Shown here: one piece after another, positions 23,431 to 33,700 of the stretch | How the letters are laid out: every line of letters begins with the position of its first letter | Position numbering within the stretch: position 1 is the stretch's first letter | Source of the DNA: Bacillota bacterium | Lineage (GTDB): Bacteria > Bacillota > Clostridia > Christensenellales > SZUA-584 | NCBI GenBank assembly: GCA_023410595.1 | Contig: JAEYPO010000030.1 | Coordinates: 1-64,000 of the forward strand | Direction: 5' to 3' | Length of the DNA stretch: 64,000 nucleotides | Made by a program: the position numbers and the translations under genes | The notes under the pieces: model-generated | The model's database searches: none | The model's input: only the letters and a program-made list of their open reading frames with translations | Told to the model about the DNA's origin: nothing

Positions 23431-25983
23431 ATGAACCACAAAAAGGCAATATTTATCGTGCTCATCGCCGTTTGCATCATGACTCTGTTTTCAACAACCG
23501 CGTTTGCCAGTACGGTCAGAGTTGGAACAACGGATGTGACAGACTACATGCAATATTATAACAGCAGCGGCTGGCATGATCTGAACACCCCAAATCACTA
23601 TATCGTCGGTACAAATGAGGTTGCGTATTGTATTGAGCATATGCGGACGTCGCCCAGCAATTCAACATATTCGGATTCGGATATCCTGAACAACTATTCG
23701 GCAAGAACGCTTACCGGACTGCGTATCATCCTTGAGAACGGATATCCGTATTCGGCCGGTGGGCTAAGCGCGGCGGAGGCCCGGTATGCGACCGCCAACG
23801 CCATTCGCTTTTGGATGTCTGAGCAGGGTGAGCCTCAAAGCTACAACTTCACGAACCTCGGCGCGTATTCGGACTCTCAACTCCGAAATTATGCGGCAGC
23901 GGGACAAATCGGCAGCAAGATCAGGGCTAAATCCGGCTATACGGATGTGCTGCAATGGTCAATTGAACTGCTGATTAATGCTCGTTCGCAAACGCTGATG
24001 ACGCATGCCGTGTCTTTTACGTCCATGGGCATGAGCGTTTCCGGAAGTTACTTCGTTGGAAGTACCCAAGTTACGCTAACCAACATGAACGGCGGGTATA
24101 CGCTTGATACAGATTCTCTTCCGAGCGGCTCATTCGTGTCGGGGTATTCCGGCCGCAACGGAGATGTGCTGACAATATATATACCGATGAGCGCAGCGAA
24201 TTCCAACAGGAGCTTTTCCGTCTCCGCAACGGGATATGACAACCGGATGCGGGCGAATATGGCGGCTTATGACGCGACTTCAAGCAGCATCCAGGCTGTG
24301 GTTACGGTCGTTACGGGCACATCGAACGTAGCGGCTTCCGCGTCACTGACATTTAATACGCCCGCCGTAGCTGATTTAACGGTATCATCCCTGACAACGA
24401 ACAAGAGCAGCTATGAGGCCGGAGCAATGGTGACTGTAACAGCGCAAATATACAATCAGGGAACCGGAAGCGTGTCCTCAACGGAGGTCATGTTAAGCTC
24501 TGCGTATATTACATCCATTACTAAAACAACAGGGTATATTTCGGCAGGCGGCACGGCGACGGTTACATTCACATTTACCGCCCCCACCTTCTCCAATGAC
24601 ACAGCGGTCAGCCTGACTGCGACGGCAGACCCGAACAACCGGATCGTGGAGCTAAATGAAAGCAACAATTCCCGAAGTACGAGCATTGTGGTGATTGGTT
24701 CTCTGCCGGATTTAACTGTTTCCTCGATAACGACTGATCAGGCGGCGTATGAAGCCGGAGATACCGTCGTTGTGACGGTTACGGCAACTAATATTGGCAA
24801 CAAGGAGGTTTCCTCAACAGTGGTTAAGCTGGATATATCCGGTGTCGGTACGCAGAGCAAGAATGTTTCCACTTTAGCCGCTGGCGGAGGCAACAGAACT
24901 GTAACTTTTACGTTTACTGCACCAACCTCCCTGACGGCACAAACTATTACCCTGACGGCTACGATTGATCCGGATAATACAATCAGGGAAAGCAACGAGA
25001 GCAATAATACCAGAACAGCAGCATTGGGTGTAAAGGCATTGAGACCGGATTTAACGATCACCGATACCACGGCCACCGACTGGTATGCGGGCAAAGAAGT
25101 CACCGTATCAGCTACGGTGAAGAACCTGACGGCACAACCCGTGCCATCCGTGCAAATACGGATGGTCATAGGCGATGTCGTGATGACTGAAACGATCTGC
25201 GTTCCGGGCAGCAGCAGCAATCTGGCGGTGTTCCGGTTCACCGTTCCGATTACGGCGGGCAACTATACCGTTTCATTTACAGTCGATCCAGATAATAAGA
25301 TCAGCGAAATCAATGAAAATAACAACAAACTGAGCAGGGATGTTTCTGTAGTTGATCTTCCAGCCTCTACTGCTCTTGATCCGGATGATGAAGACATGGA
25401 ACAGGTTAATAAAGCATACGGCCTGTATGATCTGCCGTCTGTTAACAGTTTAATGTCTCGCACATGGCAGGAGGTTCGGCTGGAGAACGGAAGCTATGTA
25501 ACAAGAACCTTCTGGGCAAAGCTGACCACCACGTTTGAAATATCGCCGGACGGCCGTATCGCTAAGAGCGATAATCCAGATACAATGGAATCCGGGTATG
25601 GCGTACAGGCATCCTGTATAACGACACTGACTACCAACTATGATCATCCCGAAAAGCTGGTCGGCGCTCAGATGGTTTGGGTACGGTACCCCGAAAGCGC
25701 GTATGGGCAGTTATCCAGATGGCAGTATGCCAATGACAGTCTGGAAGCACAGACAGGAAACGCCGGAGATGTCACAGCCACGTGGCAATATGCCATCAAC
25801 CTCTGGTCCGTGACCGGAAGTAGGCTGCATTACACACCGCTTTGGTTCCCGGATGGCGAATATACCGCGCTGGCGCAGCCATTCTATGCGTGGAGTCCGG
25901 TCGGACAGCTTTACGGGTATGAGATGGATAGTGTGACGATATTCGGAGATATGTACGACCGGATCACAACGATAAAGAGGTAA
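23431..25983 (+). CDS. Secreted thioester-domain-like / CARDB-repeat protein
   Basis: 850-residue exported protein. Signal peptide residues 1-27 (KKAIFIVLIAVCIMTLFSTT, cleavage after AFA). Residues 30-170 resemble a thioester (TQXA-like) domain: VAYCIEHM with Cys67, and ATANAIRFW, though the usual T-Q of TQxxIW is T-A here, so the bond may be absent. Three CARDB beta-sandwich repeats begin near 313, 425 and 538, each opening (P/A)DLT(V/I). The C-terminal domain (about 640-850) is unrecognised. No LPXTG or other anchor, so it is probably held by the pilus as a tip adhesin. ATG 23431 fits GGAAGGAG better than ATG 23425; the longer upstream frame is rejected. Confidence 0.72.
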   Translation: MNHKKAIFIVLIAVCIMTLFSTTAFASTVRVGTTDVTDYMQYYNSSGWHDLNTPNHYIVGTNEVAYCIEHMRTSPSNSTYSDSDILNNYSARTLTGLRIILENGYPYSAGGLSAAEARYATANAIRFWMSEQGEPQSYNFTNLGAYSDSQLRNYAAAGQIGSKIRAKSGYTDVLQWSIELLINARSQTLMTHAVSFTSMGMSVSGSYFVGSTQVTLTNMNGGYTLDTDSLPSGSFVSGYSGRNGDVLTIYIPMSAANSNRSFSVSATGYDNRMRANMAAYDATSSSIQAVVTVVTGTSNVAASASLTFNTPAVADLTVSSLTTNKSSYEAGAMVTVTAQIYNQGTGSVSSTEVMLSSAYITSITKTTGYISAGGTATVTFTFTAPTFSNDTAVSLTATADPNNRIVELNESNNSRSTSIVVIGSLPDLTVSSITTDQAAYEAGDTVVVTVTATNIGNKEVSSTVVKLDISGVGTQSKNVSTLAAGGGNRTVTFTFTAPTSLTAQTITLTATIDPDNTIRESNESNNTRTAALGVKALRPDLTITDTTATDWYAGKEVTVSATVKNLTAQPVPSVQIRMVIGDVVMTETICVPGSSSNLAVFRFTVPITAGNYTVSFTVDPDNKISEINENNNKLSRDVSVVDLPASTALDPDDEDMEQVNKAYGLYDLPSVNSLMSRTWQEVRLENGSYVTRTFWAKLTTTFEISPDGRIAKSDNPDTMESGYGVQASCITTLTTNYDHPEKLVGAQMVWVRYPESAYGQLSRWQYANDSLEAQTGNAGDVTATWQYAINLWSVTGSRLHYTPLWFPDGEYTALAQPFYAWSPVGQLYGYEMDSVTIFGDMYDRITTIKR

Positions 25984-26444
25984 TGAATATGGGACAGATT
26001 TTAAGCATTCTGATGGATGCTTTTTTTATCGGGTTGCTTGTATGGTGCGGTTATACGGATATACGGAAACGTATTGTTTCCAACGTGGTTATTACTGTGC
26101 TGCTGTGCCTTGGTATTGCACATACAGGATTAATTGCTTCCGCGCAAAGCACTTGGTGGGTATATCCGCTAGGTATGACCTTTGTTATTCCCTTTTTCAT
26201 TTCATGGTTGAGAGGCGGTATGGGCGCGGGCGATGTGAAGATGGTCATGGCGATGGCCCTTTATCTAGGGCTGCTGAATGCAGTTATTGCTTTTGCGCTC
26301 ATGGTTCCGGTTCTTATTGTTCTGATGGCCAGATCGTTGATAAGGGAAAAAACCTTGAAATGCCGGATACCTGTTGCGCCGGTTCTTGCCTTCGGTGCGA
26401 TTGGTGCAGTTACTATGAGCTATGTTTATGGATTGTTGATATAG
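25983..26444 (+). CDS. tadV: A24 prepilin peptidase (TadV/CpaA)
   Basis: Membrane aspartic peptidase that cleaves prepilins of the operon. 153 residues, four to five membrane helices, no N-methylation domain, as in CpaA/TadV. The two catalytic Asp are in CGYTDIRKR (Asp26) and GGMGAGDVKM (Asp84, the GxGD motif). The start codon overlaps the previous TAA (TAATG). Its presence argues the pilin and TadE-like proteins are processed. Confidence 0.88.
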   Translation: MNMGQILSILMDAFFIGLLVWCGYTDIRKRIVSNVVITVLLCLGIAHTGLIASAQSTWWVYPLGMTFVIPFFISWLRGGMGAGDVKMVMAMALYLGLLNAVIAFALMVPVLIVLMARSLIREKTLKCRIPVAPVLAFGAIGAVTMSYVYGLLI

Positions 26445-26468
26445 AGAAAATATAGGAGGTCAAAATTG

Positions 26469-26555
26469 ATGAAAACGGCTGTTACTATTGGACTCTGTTT
26501 ATTTATATTGGGCGGGATCGTGTTTCTACAGATAAGGAAAAGAAAAAGGAAATAA
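26469..26555 (+). CDS. 28-residue single-span membrane peptide
   Basis: ATG 26469 lies 8 bases after AGGAGG and reads MKTAVTIGLCLFILGGIVFL then QIRKRKRKRK-like basic tail (QIRKRKRK) and TAA. One hydrophobic helix and a basic cytoplasmic tail. It is the last gene of the pilus operon, directly before a perfect 14-bp stem. The strong ribosome site and placement support it; function unknown. Confidence 0.6.
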   Translation: MKTAVTIGLCLFILGGIVFLQIRKRKRK

Positions 26556-26564
26556 GTCCGAAAT

Positions 26565-26603
26565 TGTGACGAAGAAGGCAATTTTTCAACCTTCTTCGTC
26601 ACA
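26565..26603 (+). terminator. Long hairpin ending the pilus operon
   Basis: TGTGACGAAGAAGG (26565-26578) pairs perfectly over 14 bp with CCTTCTTCGTCACA (26590-26603), loop of 11. There is no T-run, so it may stabilise the 3' end or act as a partial terminator. It marks the left boundary of the Gabija block. Confidence 0.65.
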
Positions 26604-26731
26604 CATTACAAGGATTTGGAAACAAGCTTGTCGAATATATGTTATATTGTTGTAGTGGATAGAATGTCTATGATTGAAGCTTAAAAAATTTGGAAAATGT
26701 ATTCTACGCTGACTTGTATCAGGAGAAATTC

Positions 26732-28783
26732 ATGTATATTGCGAATATATTAATAGAAAATTACAGAGGTTTCAGCAGCAAAACAGTCATTGAACTCAAT
26801 GAGAAATTAAATATTTTTATTGGTCATAATAACTCAGGTAAGACCTCGATCATTAAAGCTCTCCAAATCCTGTTCGATTCTTCATATCCTAAGAAATTAG
26901 GTATTAGTGATTTTAATCGACAATTATCCATCGCCGACCTAAAGTCCAATCCCCCGCAAGTCGTGATTTCTTCAGTGCTTAAGGAAAGCGAGGGCGAAAC
27001 GGAGTATTCCGAGGATATTGTTTTAGTTTCAACGTTACTTACAAAAATTCAGCGTCCATATGAAGCTAAGTTGACTTATGAGTTTTTCCTTCCCGAAAAG
27101 GAAGTCGACGACTATAAAACTGCTATGAATGCCATCACCAGCACAAATATTGAAGAATACTGGAGCGAAATCGAGCATTCCTTCTTAAGCAAATATATAT
27201 GGAAGCTATATGGTGGCGATGAAAAGTTAAAAATGGCTATCGATAATGATATTCTGAGTAAATTTGACTTTGAGTTCCTACAACCGATTAGAGATGTCGA
27301 AAGGGATTTAAGCTCTGGAAGCAACTCACTTCTGAAGGAAGTCATTGATTTCTTTATCGATTATGACATCAAGAACGATACTACAAAAACTAAAGATATA
27401 ATCCAGACCGATTTGCAAAGGGTAAAGCGGGACTTTGCCGATTCATCCCAACAACTAATGGCTAAATTGCAAAGTCGCCTGAATGCCGGTGAAAAGCAGA
27501 TCGTCTCATATGCCGACGACACTGGTGCGACCTTTGATGAAACATCGCCGCATTTCAGCGGTGTTCTAAATGAAACAACCTTATACTCCGCTCTACGACT
27601 CACTCTTGAAGACAAGACCGGAATCAAGCTGCCACCTTCAAATAATGGATTGGGCTATAACAATTTAATATATATTGCCCTACTGCTGGCCCAGATGCAA
27701 AAAGATGCGATGGGCGAATATTATGGCAGTAACGCAAAATTATTTTCAGTACTGACAATTGAAGAACCGGAAGCACACCTGCATCCTTCATTGCAATATC
27801 GTTTTCTGAAATTCCTAAATGAAAATATGAAAGCTAATGTTCGGCAGATATTTATAAGCACTCATTCCCCGAACATCACGGCAGCCTCCAAGTTAGATAA
27901 TCTGATTGTTCTTAATAAAGAAAATGAGGAAATCGAGGTTGCCTATCCGGGGCGTGTATTCGATCTAAAGAAGAAGGATGATCAAGTTTCAAAAGCATAT
28001 ATAGAAAGATACCTTGATGTCACAAAATCCGATATGCTATTCGCCAAAAGGGTCATTTTGGTTGAAGGCATTAGTGAACAGTTACTATTGCCGATATTCA
28101 CAAAATATCTAAAGGGTGACCTGATCGACCGCCATATCGCTGTTATAAATATCGGCGGCAGATACTTCTCCCATTTTTTAAGACTTTTCGATAAGGATAA
28201 AAGTGAATATGCGATAAATAAACGGGTGGCAGTAATCACCGATTTAGATCCTGTCAGAAAGAAAACCGGCATTAAGGGCGCACAATTTAGTTCTTGTTAT
28301 CCGTTTGAATTAAATAAAGATAGCAGCTGTGAATATAAAGCATCATCCAACGCAATTGCCGATCTTTATTCTGATCGAGCAAAGACGGTAAGTGTGTTTA
28401 CCCAAACTAAGAATACAGGCTGCACTTTTGAATATGAGTTGCTGCTGCATAATCCAACCTGTAAAGAGTTGGTAGTGTCGAGTATTGCAAACGGTGATGA
28501 TCTCAAAGCAATAATGGACAACTACTCTAAGACATTTGAGGACTTGGTTACATATGTCGGTGATAGCGAAGAGTGTAAACGTATAAAAGCTGGTCTTGCA
28601 GACAGTAAAAACAAGGATCAATTAATTGCAGCCCTTTATTTGAACTTCGTTAGTAAAGCCGAGTCAGCTCAGGAAATTGCGGAAGTTCTGAATGAAAAAG
28701 CTGACGAATATCTCAAGGGTGTATTTTTATTTAAGATACCGCCCTATATTGAGGAGGCTATCAAATGGGTGCAGAAACCATAA
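26732..28783 (+). CDS. gajA: Gabija defence protein GajA (OLD-family ATPase/TOPRIM nuclease)
   Basis: Nucleotide-sensing DNA endonuclease of the Gabija anti-phage system; acts in a complex with GajB when nucleotide pools drop. 683 residues, somewhat longer than the studied B. cereus protein. N-terminal ABC-type ATPase: Walker A GHNNSGKT at 31-38, Walker B TIEEPEAHLHPS near 343, then FISTHSPN. C-terminal TOPRIM: ILVEGISEQ near 441 with the catalytic Glu, and VITDLDP near 502 (D-x-D). ATG 26732 has AGGAG upstream and the family start (MYIANILIENYRGF); 14 upstream codons are discarded. It overlaps gajB by 19 bases. AT-rich against flanking backbone genes. Confidence 0.88.
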   Translation: MYIANILIENYRGFSSKTVIELNEKLNIFIGHNNSGKTSIIKALQILFDSSYPKKLGISDFNRQLSIADLKSNPPQVVISSVLKESEGETEYSEDIVLVSTLLTKIQRPYEAKLTYEFFLPEKEVDDYKTAMNAITSTNIEEYWSEIEHSFLSKYIWKLYGGDEKLKMAIDNDILSKFDFEFLQPIRDVERDLSSGSNSLLKEVIDFFIDYDIKNDTTKTKDIIQTDLQRVKRDFADSSQQLMAKLQSRLNAGEKQIVSYADDTGATFDETSPHFSGVLNETTLYSALRLTLEDKTGIKLPPSNNGLGYNNLIYIALLLAQMQKDAMGEYYGSNAKLFSVLTIEEPEAHLHPSLQYRFLKFLNENMKANVRQIFISTHSPNITAASKLDNLIVLNKENEEIEVAYPGRVFDLKKKDDQVSKAYIERYLDVTKSDMLFAKRVILVEGISEQLLLPIFTKYLKGDLIDRHIAVINIGGRYFSHFLRLFDKDKSEYAINKRVAVITDLDPVRKKTGIKGAQFSSCYPFELNKDSSCEYKASSNAIADLYSDRAKTVSVFTQTKNTGCTFEYELLLHNPTCKELVVSSIANGDDLKAIMDNYSKTFEDLVTYVGDSEECKRIKAGLADSKNKDQLIAALYLNFVSKAESAQEIAEVLNEKADEYLKGVFLFKIPPYIEEAIKWVQKP

Positions 28784-30447
28784 TAACCTTAAAAGATAGT
28801 CACGAAACGATTGATATTGAGCAACACTTTAAAGTCAACGCCGGGCCGGGTGCGGGCAAAACCACTTGGCTTGTTAATCATATTAAAAATGTAGCCCAGC
28901 ATTCCAACCGCTTAGGGCAAGTTAAAAAAATTGCCTGTATAACTTATACCAACGTCGCGGTTGAAAAAATACTGTCTAACCTTGGGGAAGCATGCGAATG
29001 TGTCGAAGTTAGCACAATCCATGCCTTTTTATATAAGCATATTGTAAAACCTTATATTTCGTTTCTAAATGAGCCGGAATTAGATATCAGTAAAATAAGG
29101 GGTCATGATGAGTACGTCCCCAATAAGTCAATTCTTTTTGGCATAAAATCGGAAACCAAGCAAACGTATCTGGATGATAAAGATTTATTGGCTGCATTGA
29201 CAGATTTGCAATGGACATTCGACAAGGATGGAAAATTGCAAATCGGGCCGCGTAAGTTTTTTAAATTTAGAATAAAAAAGGATACCTATCTTGCTTACAA
29301 AAAGATCTGCTGGAGCAAAGGCATATTGCACCACGATGACGTCTTGTACTTTAGTTGGCAGCTCATTGAGCGCTGCCCCTCAATTCTGGATCTCCTAAGA
29401 GCAAAATTCCCATATATTTTTATCGATGAATTTCAAGATACCAACCCGATTCAAGCTGCCATATTAAATAAATTAGCTGAAAAAGAAAGTATTGTCGGTG
29501 TGATTGGAGATAAGGCTCAATCAATATATAAATTTCAGGGAGCGGATGTCGCTCAATTCACTAACTTTAAACTAAACGGAATGGCCGAGTATAAAATTGA
29601 TGGGAACCACCGAAGTACGGAAGAAATAATCAGTGTTCTTAATATTGTAAGAAACGACTCTTCATTAATACAGCATAGTCCAGAAAATAAGCACGGATGC
29701 AAGCCGCAGCTACTTGTCGGGGACGCCATATCTACCTTCCAGCAAGCAAAACATATCTGCGAGAAGCAGACAATATGGTCGTTGTGCTATAAAAATGTAA
29801 CGTCTAATTGTCTGAAAAAAGATTATGGTTGTATAGCTGACGACATTACTCTGGAAGACATTATTCTCAACGACAGTAATGCCATTCGCGCAAAACAACT
29901 TTATTATATTATCGCTTCAATAGAAAATGCTCGCGATAATAAAATCAAAGATGCCCTTAAGTTAATGAAAAGATCTATACACAACGAAGATGCGGAAAAG
30001 ACGGCATTAATTCAATTACAGTACTTTTTGAAGAATTATGATCAATTTAAGGATAAGTCATTGACGGAATTCTATTCCGATTATATGGACGAAAGCGTTT
30101 TTGACAAAACCAAGATTTCCAGAGGAAAAGCCAAGGATTATTATGATTCAAAGAAGTACTGTGAGCTTGCTTTAGCGGTGCGAATTGACGATGATGACTG
30201 CACTAATAGAACCATTCACAAGGCCAAGGGTGACGAAGCTGATTCCGTGATGGTTATAATCCCAGCAACCGATAATACAGAGAAAGAACTTGAATTTATT
30301 TTAAAACCAAATATTGATATTGAGAAAAATAGAGTATATTACGTCGCACTTAGTCGAGCAAAAGAAAAGCTATTTGTTTCAGTGCCAGATCTAAACAGTG
30401 ATGTTGAGACCAAGTTATCTCAGGCTGGATTTGAAATATGCCGATAA
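28765..30447 (+). CDS. gajB: Gabija defence protein GajB (UvrD-like helicase)
   Basis: Superfamily 1A helicase-like partner of GajA that detects DNA ends or gaps produced during phage infection. 560 residues, with motif I NAGPGAGKTTW near 26-36, motif II FIDEFQDTNP near 218-227, motif III GDKAQSIYKFQGAD near 247-260, motif IV IDGNHRS, motif V TIHKAKGDEADSV and motif VI VYYVALSRAKE near 525. The order with an OLD-TOPRIM protein is diagnostic of Gabija. It starts inside gajA, so the subunits are translated together. About 160 bases of AT-rich DNA follow before an operator-like palindrome. Confidence 0.88.
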   Translation: MGAETIITLKDSHETIDIEQHFKVNAGPGAGKTTWLVNHIKNVAQHSNRLGQVKKIACITYTNVAVEKILSNLGEACECVEVSTIHAFLYKHIVKPYISFLNEPELDISKIRGHDEYVPNKSILFGIKSETKQTYLDDKDLLAALTDLQWTFDKDGKLQIGPRKFFKFRIKKDTYLAYKKICWSKGILHHDDVLYFSWQLIERCPSILDLLRAKFPYIFIDEFQDTNPIQAAILNKLAEKESIVGVIGDKAQSIYKFQGADVAQFTNFKLNGMAEYKIDGNHRSTEEIISVLNIVRNDSSLIQHSPENKHGCKPQLLVGDAISTFQQAKHICEKQTIWSLCYKNVTSNCLKKDYGCIADDITLEDIILNDSNAIRAKQLYYIIASIENARDNKIKDALKLMKRSIHNEDAEKTALIQLQYFLKNYDQFKDKSLTEFYSDYMDESVFDKTKISRGKAKDYYDSKKYCELALAVRIDDDDCTNRTIHKAKGDEADSVMVIIPATDNTEKELEFILKPNIDIEKNRVYYVALSRAKEKLFVSVPDLNSDVETKLSQAGFEICR

Positions 30448-30608
30448 ATTATTGTTATGTAGTCTGTCTAGCCAACCTTCTATTATCCATAACACTTAAT
30501 TTCTATATACAGTAACTTCTGTAAATTATATATCCGCATAATCAAACTGAATTGAGTTTCTTATTATGTTTATTATTGTACATACGTATGAACTATGTAC
30601 TATCCAAA

Positions 30609-30672
30609 TAAAACAAACTTGTTTTACTGTATAATATATCAATTCTGGCGGCTAATACAGGCCGTCTTTTTT
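30609..30672 (+). promoter_or_regulatory. Palindrome, -10 box and leader terminator before the helicase gene
   Basis: A perfect inverted repeat TAAAACAAACTTGTTTTA (30609-30626) is followed by TATAAT (30630-30635), without a good -35. Seven to twelve bases later GGCGGC (30647-30652) pairs with GCCGTC (30661-30666) and TTTTTT follows. A transcript starting here would meet a terminator almost at once, before the AAAGGAG of the gene at 30704. The half-sites TAAAACA and TGTTTTA match those of the palindrome at 9888-9905. Confidence 0.5.
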
Positions 30673-30703
30673 ATACCCATTTTTAAGAAAGGAGCCTGAT
30701 AAT

Positions 30704-33700
30704 TTGGCAACGAAGCTACAGAGAATATCCGAACTTATGGAGCAAACCATTAAGCAAGTGACGGACACACCGAACGAATGGACGGATTTTCTTAAAACGG
30801 CTACCCGGCTGTATAAATACCCCTTTCAGGAGCAAATCCTCATCTACGCGCAGCGCCCGGACGCCATCGCCTGCGCTTCCATCGAATTCTGGAATACGCA
30901 TATGCGTCGGTGGGTCAATCGGGGCGCGAAGGGCATCGCACTTATCGACGACAGCACGGGAAAAATAATTTTAAAGCATGTCTTCAACGTTTCGGATACG
31001 CATAGCCTAGATCATATCCCGTTCCGTCTGTGGAAAATGAAGAAAACATATCAGGATCAGGTCATTGAAGAACTGTCCCACCAATTCGGGGATACAGACG
31101 AATCAAGCATCGTTTTTGAAAACCAGCTGATAGATATCATCCGCAATGCCGTACAGGACAATGTTGCGGATTACCTCAGCGAGATGTTAAATGCTCGGGA
31201 TGGCAGTTATCTGGCCGATCTGGACGAAATCAATGTGGACGCCGTATTTAAGGAAGCCATGACCGACAGCATATCCTACATGGTATTCAGCCGTCTTGGA
31301 TTGGATACAAAAACATATTTACCTGATGACTTATTCAAAGATATTTTCAATTTCAACACGTTCGATACGGTGATGCAGCTTGGCTGCGCGGCCAGCGACA
31401 TATCCGAAATGGTGCTCCGCCAGATCGAATGTACCGTCAGGAGCATTGAAAAGCAGGAGCGCGACAGGCTTGCAAAGCCGGATCGCATGACAGACAATAT
31501 AGGCAAAGATGAAAATGAAAGGAGCGGTGAGCATGGAGATCACATACACGCGGCAGGGCGATTACCTGATACCCAATCTGACGCTGAACGAACCGGAGAC
31601 GCGGCCCATCGGGAAATACGGAATGCTGAGGAAGACGTTTCTGAAGGAGCACCGGAAAGGGACATACGCGGGGCTGCTCCTGTCGGAGAAGCTGGACAGC
31701 CACTTGGCGGATATCGACCAGACGGCGAGAGAACAGGTGGAAACGGCAATGGTGCGGATGGCGAAAGCTCAGGGCGTGACGGAAGCGCTAAAAGCCCAAG
31801 ACCCGATGAAATGGACGGGGCTTATGAACATGATCAAGCTTCAAGCCGAGGAAGCGGTGCTCCGCGACCTCATCTACAGCTAACCCTATTCCCCACAACC
31901 GAAGAACAGATCGAAGCAATCGAGCAGGCAGAGGAAGAAAAAACCTCTGCCTTTTCTATTTCACAGGCAGAAATCGACGAAGTTCTGACGGACGGCAGCG
32001 GCGTGGCGGATGGTAAATACCGTATCTATCTGTACTTTCTGGAGCCCCATACCCTACAGGAGCGAATCGCGTTTCTCCGGCAGGAATACGGCATCGGCGG
32101 GCGCAGCAACGCTTTCAAGGATATCCCGCATGGCTGGGAAAACCATGGCGGCAAAGGCATTAAGCTCACAAAGGGCTCCCTACTCAGCCCCGACGCGGAA
32201 ATCATGTTGACATGGAGTCGAGCAGCAAAGCGCATCGGCGAACTGATCAACGCAGGCCGTTACCTGTCGGACGCTGAAAAAGCCCAACTTCCCGTCTATC
32301 AGGAAGAACAGCAAGCCCATGAAGCACTGCGGAAAGCCGCCGACGCTATGACGGATACGCGCCGCAACGCCGATTACCACTACGCTCTGGGCGATACCGT
32401 CTACTTCGGCACAAGCGAATATACCCTGCTTGGGTTCGACGATGAAACAGTCACCCTAAACGATGAAAAGTACCCGCTTCTGACAAAGGAAATGCCCCTG
32501 GCAGAGTTTGAACGCCGTATACGGGAAAATCCGCTCAACAATGGTCTGATCGCAAGGGAAGGAGTTCCCAAAGAAGCAGAACCAGCCGGGAAAAAGGGCG
32601 AAATCCCGATCAATGAGGAATTGCCGGATACGTTGCCATCGGGAGCACAAACAGAAGAACCCGATTCTGACGAGGATGCCGCGATAGATGCGGAAGCGGA
32701 ACGAGCCATCAATGCGCACGTAGCGGAGTTTGGCGCAGACGGCTGGCGGGCATTTCCTGGCAACGCTCCCGACAACGACATTACCGAGACTGCTATTGAC
32801 GAGGCCCTGCAAGAATGGAATGGCGATATCAAGAGCAAGCATACTGTCGTGCGCTATATGCGGGAACATGCCTATGATGAGGAAACAGCGGATTTTCTGC
32901 GTGCCGAGTATGGCGATGATCTGCCCGCCTTCCCTGTGACCGAAGAAGGAGTAGCGCTGGATTTACCGTGGACAAGGGTGCAGCGGCGAATCGTCCAGCT
33001 TATCCAGCAACATTGTTTTTATACACAGGAGGAACAGGAGAATCTTGATGACGTAGACCCTGTTGCTATCCGTGAACGGCTGGAACAAGCGGGCATCGTA
33101 AACGGCGTTGTTGTTGATCAGGAAGCGATAGATAACGACCCGTTTATCCGGCAAGTATCCGCTGACGCGACGCGACAAAAATCCTTACAGGAGAATGATG
33201 CTTCAGCCAACAATATAGGAAAGCCTAAGCAGCAAAAGCATAGCGGCGTCTCGTACCCCGGCGAGATCATTCCTGTAAAAGAACACATTGCCCAAACCAA
33301 ACTGGATTTTCGTATCACGGATGACGCTCTCGGACACGGCGGTGCAAAGACCAAGTACGGTTTCAACGTTACGGCAATCCGCACCTTGCAAGCCATTGAA
33401 GCAGAAAACCGGCTTGCCACCGCTGAGGAACAAGAGATTCTTTCAAAATACGTCGGCTGGGGTGGCATCCCGCAAGCATTCGACGAGACCAATTCAAGCT
33501 GGAGCGATGAATACGACGGGCTAAAGCAGCTTCTGACCGAAGAGGAATACACTTCGGCGCGGGAATCCACGCTGAACGCGCACTACACGTCGCCTATTGT
33601 CATCAAGGCAATCTATCAGGCGATTGAAAATATGGGCTTTGAAACAGGCAATATACTGGAACCCGCCTGCGGCATCGGCAACTTCTTTGGACTCGTGCCC

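Noticed and set aside
31533..31883. Explaining the TnpV-like frame as a frameshift in the helicase gene
   Set aside because: The helicase frame is continuous across the region and typical low-complexity linker for such proteins, while TnpV has its own start, ribosome site and stop.
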